Below, piece by piece: positions 1-8,194 of a stretch of DNA of 31,127 nt (position 1 is the stretch's first letter; the number at the start of each line of letters is the position of its first letter). Location of the stretch: NCBI GenBank assembly GCA_019918135.1, contig WBZZ01006827.1, forward strand, positions 195,001 to 226,127, in the 5' to 3' direction. This DNA comes from Paulinella micropora. Its lineage: Eukaryota; Cercozoa; Imbricatea; Euglyphida; Paulinellidae. Under the pieces are notes generated by a model. It was given only the letters and a program-made list of their open reading frames with translations. It was not told the DNA's origin and ran no database searches. A program made the translations under genes and the position numbers.

Positions 1-470
1 AGATAGATAGATAGATAGATATGTTTAATCTATGGGCGTGGCTTAGCTTGAAAAGCCATTGCCTCCTATACTACCCCCGACAAGAACTTTCAGCACCGGC
101 CAAGCTGCACACCAACCACTGTCTCGCTGTGGTTCGTGTCTGTGCCCAGTTCAAGCCGAAAGGTAGCCGAGCCCTTTTGAACTATACGGGACAACACTAG
201 AACACTCCCCAGGAGCGTGTGCCCTAAGGAGATGATGCCACAAACAAGCCGAGGTTTCAGGAGTTCACGCTCGTTGTGAGTTACCTTCTACAACCCCGAC
301 TTCATCAACCCTTTGCATCACGCCCCGACTTCATCAGCCATGGTCAGGAGTTGGTTGCCTGTTTAGCCCTTGCGCTGCGCGCGATTAACGGCGGACACAA
401 AATCGTCATTGTAGGAGATAGTTAGATCTGAACCCTAGGCTGAGTTGCCAGTGGCAGAGACCGTCTCCAG

Positions 471-504
<34 letters not shown>

Positions 505-1080
505 CAGATAGACAGACAGATAGACAGACAGATAGATGGATAGATGGATAGATAGATAGATAGATAGATAGACAGATAGATAGACAGATAGATAGACAGA
601 CAGATAGATAGATGAAATATCGACTAATGTCAGAAAAAAGGAGCTTCTGATTTCGTCAACCAGGAAGTCTGTGGTTAAAGTATTAACCCGATGCCCAGCT
701 AAGCCGTGATGTTTGCACGGAAGGGACTGATACAGGCAATACCAAAGCTCCCTAGTACCAGGCGGGGCCAGGGCTCGTTCCATAAAGCGCCCCTTGCAGA
801 ACGAGCTCCCACCTCCATTACAGAGGGCCCAGTAAGCAGATGGAGTTTCGAGACTGTTCGACAGTCTAGTATAAACCGACAGAGCACTGTGGGTTTTATT
901 CCGGGCTCAACAAGCGAGAAAGGGCACCCTGAGGGAACAGGATTGTGCTTCCCGTCGCTATTTCGGCATGTGACTTACAGGCGTATGGCTAGGCACACAT
1001 AAGGCACCCCACCACGGGCCCAGCACACCCACACCATCCCCTAATTCTCTGTCTGTCGACAGATGGCACCCATTTCAAAA

Positions 1081-1147
<67 letters not shown>

Positions 1148-1278
1148 CGCCCCAAACTGTTCTTGGTGCTGTGTAGTGCATCTCACGTATGTGTTGTGTG
1201 TGCATGTGTATGTGTGTGTCTGTGCTGTAGCCCTCCTCTACTGGACGTGCAGCGTATCCTCGAGGTCGCCTTTCTCTC

Positions 1279-1333
<55 letters not shown>

Positions 1334-1501
1334 TACACACACACACTCACTCTCTTTCTCTGATTTTCTTTCTTTCTTTCTTTCTTTCTCTCTGTCCTTC
1401 CTTTCTCTACCCCCCCCCCTCTCTATCTATCTATCTATCTATCTCTCTATCTATCTCTCTATCTATCTCTCTATCTATCTCTCTATCTATCTCTCTATCT
1501 C

Positions 1502-1594
<93 letters not shown>

Positions 1595-1915
1595 CTGTCT
1601 CTTCCTCCCCAGATAGCACATCACATAGCAAACCAGGCCCATGAGAAGTCCCTAGTTCTCAAGTCCCACAAACAATGACTTCAGACTCTTTGTTCTCAGT
1701 CAGCACTGTTACTGCTTGAGTAGTAAATCCTTTCAAAGCTCTCACCAAGAGCTGTGGAATGAGCCACTACACAGGCTCGGGACGCAAGAATTCGTCGGGA
1801 ACGAAACGCTTGAATTAATCGATTGTGTACTGACCAAGCGCTAGGAACTCACGAGCGCCTTATGTGTCTTTGTTGCAAGTGCTTTTGCTTGGGTTGTGTT
1901 GTGTAGATCTGTGAG
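1..1915. repeat. Gene-poor microsatellite region (GATA, CT, CA, TTTC tracts)
   Basis: The sequence shows GATA arrays at 1-22, 471-614 (interspersed with GACA) and 1084-1147. A composite tract at 1271-1605 runs through CT, CA, TTTC, a C9 run, CTAT and CT again. The open frames here encode only low-complexity YLSI or SLSL peptides and are by-products of the repeats. The non-repeat stretches (23-470, 615-1083, 1606-1915) show no convincing coding frame. Such dense microsatellites are typical of eukaryotic chromosomes and unusual in viral genomes. Confidence 0.85.
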
Positions 1916-2005
1916 ATGGAGCCTGAGGCGGCGGCTGGGCAGCGGGACGTGTCGCTGCTGCACGCTGCGCTAGACAGTGTGCAGAACGCAGCCCACGCGG
2001 GGTAA
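1916..2005 (+). CDS. Short ORF, possible first exon (29 codons)
   Basis: An ATG at 1916 opens a 29-residue frame (MEPEAAAGQRDVSLLHAALD then SVQNAAHAG) whose composition matches the real genes of this window: GC-rich, Ala/Leu-rich and helix-like. It is isolated in non-coding DNA. The frame closes at a TAA that is part of GGGTAAG, which resembles a eukaryotic splice donor. It could therefore be a first exon whose partner lies beyond the AT-rich elements downstream, a free-standing micropeptide or chance. No matching acceptor and continuation was identified. The family is not recognised. Confidence 0.2.
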   Translation: MEPEAAAGQRDVSLLHAALDSVQNAAHAG

Positions 2006-2166
2006 GCTAGGCTTGGCAGTCTACATCAGCTTGAAATGTCACAATGTTTCGGGATATTTTAAAAATTAACCCTTAACCCCGCGAGCGCCACATTTGTGGA
2101 TCATTGCGTGGCAGTGTTTTTCAAACTGAATAAAATCATCATTTCTCAACTTGCCGTAATAATATT

Positions 2167-2442
2167 ATTGCTGTTGACATTCAAGACAACAACAAAAATT
2201 AGTTTTTCATTTTTGTGTCAGATTTTCATTTTTGTGACAGTTTTTCATTTTTGTGACAAAAATTCAAACTTTCAAATTTAACGGTAACATTTCGCGAAAA
2301 TTTACGATATTTTGCGGACGAATATAGCCGTTAATTTGAAAAATTCAAATTTTCACCCAAAATCAAAATTCCAACCAAAACTGAAATTCCAACCAAAACA
2401 GAAAAATCAATTTTTTTTGTTGTCTTGAATGTCAACAGCAAT
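2167..2442. mobile_element. MITE-like element, copy 1
   Basis: This AT-rich, non-coding element of about 276 bp begins ATTGCTGTTGACATTCAAGA and ends with the reverse complement, TCTTGAATGTCAACAGCAAT, giving terminal inverted repeats of more than 20 bp. It is flanked by AATATT on the left and AATACT on the right, which fits a 6-bp target duplication with one mismatch. A second copy in reverse orientation lies at 3221-3496. It has no transposase frame, so it would have to be mobilised in trans. The superfamily is not assigned. Confidence 0.75.
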
Positions 2443-3167
2443 AATACTGAAATAAGCTGGATATTAATATTTCAAGACATGCTCTATCGACTCATCATAC
2501 GTCAAGGTACGGAGGTAAAATCTTATCGGGAAGTGACTTAATTATGTTATAAAAAATAGGTGCCAACCATTTTTTTTCTGCTTTTCGGGATCGTACCGTC
2601 CACGATTTTTGAAAAAATTGTCACTCAAATTTCGAAAGTAGAGACTGAGGGAGAGCTGATGAGTGTAGTGTGCGTAGGGGAGAACAGAAAGGACAGTTGG
2701 CATGCATCATCTATCCAAAACGCCTCCGCACTCACTCGCCCATATTCCACCCATTCACGAGAATAAATTTATGACCTCACTGAAGTTGATATGGCTGGCG
2801 ACCCAGTCCCTCTCAACCAAACCATACCTTTGGAAGGGAATTATGCACTCAGCAGACGTACAAGGGTAGCCTGGTATACGTAAAAATTCTAGTGATTCCG
2901 CACGTCACCAGTTCGTTTGTTCTGTGGTAGCCTTCCACACACCACGAAAAACGCTGGAAAAAATGAATATGTGAATAAAGTTTATCAGGCTTTATATTCA
3001 CGCTTCAAGGCCGCAAGTTTATAACCTGTTAGACTACCTTAATAAACCGGAGTCAAACTAAACAATTAGTGCTACTATCATCTGTAGGCGCAGATAGGTA
3101 AATATGCGACCTTTTCTTATACCCCTATACACAGTGATGTATAGAAGAGCTCATGATATTATTAATA

Positions 3168-3715
3168 CTGACGACATTCAAGAAAAAAAAAATTATTTTT
3201 TCTATTTTTGTTGGAATTTTATTGCTGTTGACATTCAAGACAACAAAAAAAATTGATTTTTCTGTTTTGGTTGGAATTTCAGTTTTGGTTGGAATTTTGA
3301 TTTTGGGTGAAAATTTGAATTTTTCAAATTAACTGCTATATTCGTCCGCAAAATATCGTAAATTTTCGCGAAATGTTACCGTTAAATTTGAAAATTTGAA
3401 TTTTTGTCACAAAAATGAAAAACTGTCACAAAAATGAAAATCTGACACAAAAATGAAAAACTAATTTTTGTTGTTGTCTTGAATGTCAACAGCAATAATT
3501 TTGGTTGGAATTTCGCCGATGATTTTGGTTGGAAACAAATTTTTCAAATTAACTGCTATATTCGTCCGCAAAATATCGTAAATTTTCGCGAAATGTTATA
3601 GTTAAATTGCCATTGAAAATTTGAATTTTTGCCATAAAAATGAAAAACTGACACAAAACTAAAATTCCAACCAAAATCGAAAAACTAATTTTTTTTTCCT
3701 CTTGAATGTCGTCAG
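3168..3715. mobile_element. Outer MITE-like element interrupted by a nested copy
   Basis: Terminal inverted repeats CTGACGACATTCAAGA (starting 3168) and its complement TCTTGAATGTCGTCAG (ending 3715) bound a 548-bp block. Its left part stops at 3220 and resumes at 3497, because the element at 3221-3496 has inserted into it. With the insert removed it would be about 270 bp, the same size class as the insert. Its core resembles the other copies, including a shared stretch containing CGTCCGCAAAATATCGTAAA. It has no coding capacity and is related to, but diverged from, the 2167-2442 element. Confidence 0.7.
3221..3496. mobile_element. MITE-like element, copy 2, inserted in the outer element
   Basis: This is an almost exact reverse-complement copy of the element at 2167-2442, with the same ATTGCTGTTGACATTCAAGA termini. 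The 6-bp sequence AATTTT is present on both sides (3215-3220 and 3497-3502), consistent with a target-site duplication in the outer element. High identity to copy 1 suggests recent movement or gene conversion. There is no ORF inside it. Confidence 0.8.
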
Positions 3716-3818
3716 CCTTGAATATTCAAGTTAATATCTTGTTAAGATCAGTGTAGTTATATCAGTTTTTGTTTATGATACTTTTAAGGCAGGCAGAAAA
3801 ACACCTTAAAAAAAAGAA

Positions 3819-4175
3819 ATGATGCTTATGAAAGAACCACTCCTGCTGTTGTTGCTTCTTTCGGCTGTGGCCCGATCGCTGCCCGCTGGAGCGGGCAGCA
3901 ATATTTCCGTGCCCCGGTTCATGTTGCGTAAGTACAGAAAAGAGGTGGCCTTGTTCCTGTCGGATCATGCCCCCACGCACCACGCGGAGGTTCCGTACGG
4001 AAAAGGCGCAGTACACTTACTTTCGGTCCAGCCGTTCGTGCAGCTACCAGACTGCCAGTTTGTCAAGGTGTTTAATGTTTATACGCTGTACCCCAGGTAC
4101 GCCGCACACTACTTCAAGTTCTACTTTGAAGCGTCACTGACTGTTGCAAGAATTACCAAGCTTTCTGTCGGCTAA
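3819..4175 (+). CDS. Small secreted protein, unknown function (118 aa)
   Basis: The protein opens with a charged start (MMLMKEP) and a run of seven Leu followed by SAVARSLPAGAG, a textbook signal peptide with likely cleavage near residues 20-25. The mature part of about 95 residues is mixed alpha/beta in composition, rich in Tyr, Phe and His, with a single Cys and one N-glycosylation sequon (NIS), and no transmembrane segment. The ATG lies directly after an A-rich stretch (TTAAAAAAAAGAA), a plausible promoter or 5' leader; ATGs at 3822 and 3828 are alternative starts. An AATAAA hexamer occurs about 80 nt after the stop (4254). Nothing I recognise matches it, so the function is unknown. It would enter the secretory pathway. 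Confidence 0.65.
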   Translation: MMLMKEPLLLLLLLSAVARSLPAGAGSNISVPRFMLRKYRKEVALFLSDHAPTHHAEVPYGKGAVHLLSVQPFVQLPDCQFVKVFNVYTLYPRYAAHYFKFYFEASLTVARITKLSVG

Positions 4176-5279
4176 CAAGTCTGACATAGAAGAGAGTTCC
4201 TTGCTCCTTAGTCTAGATACTTTTTTCGGGGGGGGGGGGGGAAGAATACAAGAAATAAAGAAAGAGGGACGAGGGCCCAAACGCCACGAAGGGGAGGGGG
4301 CACCCCCCCCCTTACATGGCACGCGTAGAGGGGGGGGGGGGGGCACCCCCCCCCCCCCCCTTCACATGCGCACACACCCCCCAAGAAGGACAAGATCGAC
4401 GGTTGAATGAAGTTTTAAATGCGGTCTGGTCCATAGAGTTTTAAATTTTAATAAAAAAAGAAATACCTTGCCTGGCTTGCCTGGCTAGCTGGCCGGGCTA
4501 GTTTCGGGCTGGTGGAGCGATTGCCAGTAGCGAACTTGCAAGTTGTGTATTTCCATGGCTTTCCGCAGGGTCGTGAGGTCGGGCAAACGTTTGGCCACAC
4601 CACCGCCGCCGCCAACGCGACCCGACAGACAGAGAGAACGAAAAAGCAAAAACTTCTTCAGAAAAAGAAACACACGCAGTCAAAAAGAAAAGTTAAGATC
4701 TTCTTCGAACCAGATCGATTCTTTTCTACAATTTATTAAAAAACGTTTTGTTTTTGTACGTCGGGCGTGCTCATGTCGCGAGTAAGACAGGATCGTCTGT
4801 TTTTTTGCAACGACTGCCCCCTCCCGCGCCACACCCCCCGGTGGGGTTGTTCAAAAGGCCCTAAGAGAGGAAGGGGGGGGGGGGCCGCAACAAACAGAAG
4901 CGGCCAACAAAGATGGGAGGGGATTTTTTTCTTTCTGTTTTTGGTACTGAAGATTCCCCTCCCCCCACCAGTAGCTGGATCCCACCTCTCCACAACCTTG
5001 GGGGGGGGGGGGGGGGGGGGGGCCGAGGCCACACGCTAATCTTCCCCCGCCCGCGCCAAGGGTCCCGCAAGTTCGGCCTGCAACGAAAAGTTTGGTATGT
5101 GAAAAAATCCGGACCCGGCGAATTTCGCGCCAAATTGCCCACCGTCATTTGCACTGGAGGAGGGGGGGGGCCACCGTCATCTGCACTGGAGGAGGGGGGG
5201 GGGGGCCGCACAGCCTGGCGTGTTTCCTGGCCCCCCAAGAAAAACAGTCCCAAAACACAAAAAAACACGGTGTAGAGAC
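4176..5279. other. Spacer with G/C homopolymers and a 32-bp duplication
   Basis: The region contains an AATAAA hexamer at 4254, long G and C runs (around 4230, 4300-4360, 4875 and 5000-5020) and a short tandem duplication. The many overlapping open frames on both strands are products of the homopolymers, reading as poly-Pro, poly-Gly or Arg-rich peptides, and none has domain signal. The last 60 bases before the MYND gene are A-rich and may be its promoter. Confidence 0.6.
5140..5205. repeat. 32-bp tandem duplication ending in G runs
   Basis: Two adjacent copies of CACCGTCATYTGCACTGGAG, each followed by GA and a long G run, start at 5140 and 5172. They differ by one C/T substitution and in G-run length. 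This looks like replication slippage next to homopolymers. Confidence 0.8.
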
Positions 5280-5864
5280 ATGGCGTGGTACACGGTGAGG
5301 TGCTGCGGGTGCCAGGCCAAGCAGGAACCAGAGCAACCCCGCTTTCTCAAGTGTGGGCGGTGCCATTTCGCGACGTACTGCAGCAAGCAGCGCCAGCGAG
5401 ACAACTGGAAGCAAAGCCACAAGGACTGGTGCCGGGAGGGATCCGGGAACGCATTGCAATGCAAGCGCCTGCACTGTTTCATGCGCACGGCCCGGAAAGT
5501 AGGCGGGCCCTTGCAGCAAGAACTACTAGCCCTCGTACCATCGAGTAACACTGGGGGAGTGGTGTTTGTGCATTTGGCGCTGGACGGCGCGGTGAAGCTC
5601 CGCTACGTGTCGCGGGAGGGTCTACGGCAGCCGTGCCTTGCCAGTGTTCGCGCTACACTGCCAGACGTCGGTCCTCCAGGAGACTTGTTGTGCTTCTTGT
5701 ATGTAGCAGCGCAGCTGTCCCCGCCCGCGGGACAACCCAGCAAAGAACAAGTTGGTATCATGGGGCTTTTCCGCACTCCGTCGTCACCGAACAACGCGGC
5801 AGGCCGCGCGGCTACCAGCGCGCAGAAATGTACGGCGCCTAGCTCGGAAGTTTGGGATTTTTAA
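5280..5864 (+). CDS. MYND-type zinc finger protein (194 aa)
   Basis: Residues 8-51 form a MYND finger: C8-x2-C11, C25-x2-C28, Y33-C34, H47-x3-C51, with the typical YCS and W...HK..C pattern. MYND fingers bind two zinc ions and recruit partner proteins, often in transcriptional repression or ubiquitin pathways. The Cys normally found four residues after C34 is Arg38 here, so the second zinc site may be incomplete. The remaining ~140 residues are unrecognised, and there is no SET domain. The start is the first ATG in frame and is preceded by an A-rich leader; the frame is open further upstream only without an ATG. It converges on the PC-esterase-like gene, with stops 15 bp apart and shared AT-rich 3' DNA containing AATAAA at 5882. 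A host-interaction role is inferred. Confidence 0.85.
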   Translation: MAWYTVRCCGCQAKQEPEQPRFLKCGRCHFATYCSKQRQRDNWKQSHKDWCREGSGNALQCKRLHCFMRTARKVGGPLQQELLALVPSSNTGGVVFVHLALDGAVKLRYVSREGLRQPCLASVRATLPDVGPPGDLLCFLYVAAQLSPPAGQPSKEQVGIMGLFRTPSSPNNAAGRAATSAQKCTAPSSEVWDF

Positions 5865-5879
5865 AAAAGTCGTCTTTTT

Positions 5880-7894
5880 TTAATAAATGTTTGCTTTATT
5901 TTCGAGCGAGTAAAAGATGTATTGAAAAATGTACTGAACCGAGGCCCAAGCTTGTGGATTCCAGCGTCTGAAGTGCAAGTAGTAGTGCAAACCGTCACTG
6001 CAAGCCCCGGGCACGGATTCCGAAAAGGGGGAGACGTCAATGACGGGAGTGCCGGTAAGGGCCGAGTTGAGGCGAGCCGTCAGGACCTGCCAGAGTTGGC
6101 GGGTGCGCTGCGGGGTGTTGAAGTCCAGCCGAGACCAGGGCACGGGCTCGATGTACAGGTACAGAGCTTTGTGAGGGGACGCGTGGTACAGGAAGCGGTT
6201 GGCCAGGTGCACTGCCAGCGCGTCGCCGACCTGCGCCCAGAACTCGGGCGTGACCGTGTGCGGCACGTACCCCATGGCTGGACACAAGAGAGAAATGTCG
6301 GGCGCCGCTGCTAGTTCCTGGGCTATGACGACGGGATCGGTGCTCTCGGAAAAGCCCAGGCCCCGCAGCAGGGCGCGGCTGTACAGCTGCGGTTGTCCTA
6401 GGTAAACTTCGTTGTTGTCCAGGCCGTAGTGCAGCGGCTCGAACCCGAACGTGACGGCGCTGGTGCTAGTGAGGTTGACGCTGACCGTGTTAAATTCTGC
6501 AGACAAGCCGCACGCAGGGCACACGAGGTCGCTCATCATTTCCACCGCCTCCCTGCTCATGGAGTCGCCAAAGGCAACCAATCTGCGCACGCGGTAGTGC
6601 GCCAGGCGCTCCAGGATCTCGTGCGCGCTGAGCTCGGGCAGGCCGCCCGAACAGGACCGCGGCTCCCAACGCAGCTCGCGGGGCGTCAGCTCGCCGAATT
6701 CGTACAGGACGTCCTTGCCCGGCTGCTCCGCCGGACCCTCGGCCGGCCGGCGGTAGAGGCCCGCCAGCAGGGCCTCCGGCGGCACGGCCGAGCAGGGGGG
6801 CGGCGGCACTGGCTGCGGCAGCACGCTGACGGTTATCAGGCGCAGCCTGCGGGGCACCAGCGCCGTTTGCTCGAGCGCCCCGGCGTGATTGAGGTGCGGC
6901 CACACGTTGATGGGGTACGGCGCGCCCAGCGGCTCCTGGCTCACGCCGCCCCAGTGGTACGTGGTGCACATGCGGCTGCAGCCCTCGCGGGTGTTGGCCA
7001 GCGTGTCCGGCCCGCCCCAATAGCTCGTGAACCAGGACGAGTCCTGGCGGGGCGAGGCGTGGCCGTAGTAATTGACTAGGTGTACGGCGAGCGTGTAGTT
7101 GAAGACGCCGCCGCGGCCATCGAGCCCGAGCCCCGCAAAGCGCGCCGCTAGCCGGTAACCCCGGAGCGTAGCATTGAAGGGCAGCACGACCAGGCCGGCA
7201 ATCTGTTCCGGGTTGTACAGAGCGGCGAAGAAGTGGGCTTGCTCGGAGGGCCCCCCCCCGGCCGTGGCGTGGGCCCCCCCCGCCGGCGCACCACAAGCGG
7301 TAGGGTGCCGTCCGCGGCCAAGGCCAGGCTGCCAGCCTCGCCGGGTCTGGCCTGGCCAACAAGATGCAGTGTGAAATCGTGCGGCGCGGGTACCCCGTGC
7401 AGCAGCAAGGGCTCGCAAGCCGATGTCGGCAAGGGGCACCGGTCGTAAACCCTGTCCAGGGCCAGGCGGTGGATCACGACCCCGCCGCTGGGCGCCGGCA
7501 GGCGGTCGGCTTGTGTGCCACACAGGGTTTGGCCGGGCCAGTCCAGGGCCGCCGCGTTGTTTTGGGTGTTTGTTGTGCTCAAGACGAACGTGTAGTTGTC
7601 AAAGGAATAGTCGGGCTTGAAGTTGCCGACATAGGTAGCAGGCGGCTGGGTGTGGTTAGCGGGGACGCGCGGGGACAAGGGCACGACGGCCCTGCGCCTT
7701 CGCGTGTGGTTGTAGAAGAAGGTTTCCAGGTACACCGTGAGTCTTGGCACGTCCTCGCGGCCCGGCGGCCTCGCGCACAGCACGAAGCGAAGATTTCTGC
7801 AGCGTTCCAGGTGCAGCTCGCCGCCGCAGAGCTGCCAGCCTGAGATATCAGCAACTAGTACATGCACCAGGCCAAGGGCCCAGAAGCACTGCAT
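5880..7894 (-). CDS. Secreted SGNH/PC-esterase-like protein, frameshifted in a G tract
   Basis: The gene reads from ATG at 7894 to TAA at 5880, about 671 residues if one -1 frame change is allowed. The start MQCFWALGLVHVLVADISGW is a signal peptide. The N-terminal ~200 residues carry several N-glycosylation sequons (NHT, NYT). The C-terminal part has the hydrolase motifs of the PC-esterase/TBL/NXPE-like SGNH group: GDSMSR at about residue 442 (nucleophile Ser) and DGLHY at about 633 (Asp/His pair). These enzymes act on O-acetyl or other esters of glycans, so a role in modifying or reading surface glycans is inferred. The frame changes between 7295 and 7240, where two G runs (8 and 9 long on the coding strand) lie close together. 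Either the tract varies in length (error or phase variation) or ribosomes slip. The stop lies next to an AATAAA-rich convergent end. Confidence 0.8.
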
Positions 7895-8194
7895 GGTGAT
7901 TTTGGTGGTGGGGAGGGGGGGGGGGAGGGGGCTGTGATTTTGGCCGGCTCCGCCCTCGTGCCACTCCATTTCCCCCCAAAGGGGGGGAGGGAGACACGCC
8001 CGCGAAGAAAGGGGGGAAGGGCGGAGAGGGAGGGGGGGGGGCCGCGGAGCCGGGCTCCCTCCCCACCTTCCTGAAGCAGGGGGGGGACCAAGGCCAAAAC
8101 GCAAGCGCGGCTTGCTTTCTCTTCTGCCCGGGACCTTCCCGCCCCAACTGGCCAAAAAGCCGAACTGCTTGTGGGTGGGGGTTGTTGTTTTGCA
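7895..8194. other. Divergent promoter spacer with G runs
   Basis: These 300 bp separate two divergently transcribed genes. They hold long G runs (7911-7930, 7981-7990, 8030-8041, 8080-8087), and short A-rich patches (for example CCAAAAAG near 8152 and, reading leftward, CCAAAATCAC just before the start at 7894) that could be promoter elements. No separate gene is supported. Confidence 0.5.

Larger units (their letters stand above)
2006..3818. other. AT-rich intergenic region carrying inverted-repeat elements
   Basis: This stretch is far richer in A and T than the genes around it. Apart from the inverted-repeat elements listed separately, I see no supported gene. The 68-codon frame at 2560-2766 has no recognisable domain and lies in low-complexity AT sequence, so it is not annotated. 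The sequence between the elements (2446-3167) is unremarkable. Confidence 0.7.

Noticed and set aside
406..1616. Several open frames of 60-146 codons reading [14 protein letters not shown] or THTHTH
   Set aside because: They are translations of GATA, CT and CA microsatellites on both strands and have no non-repeat coding signal.
2096..2766. Two AT-rich frames of 61 and 68 codons
   Set aside because: The first overlaps the MITE-like element and the second has no motif, leader or codon pattern like the confirmed genes.
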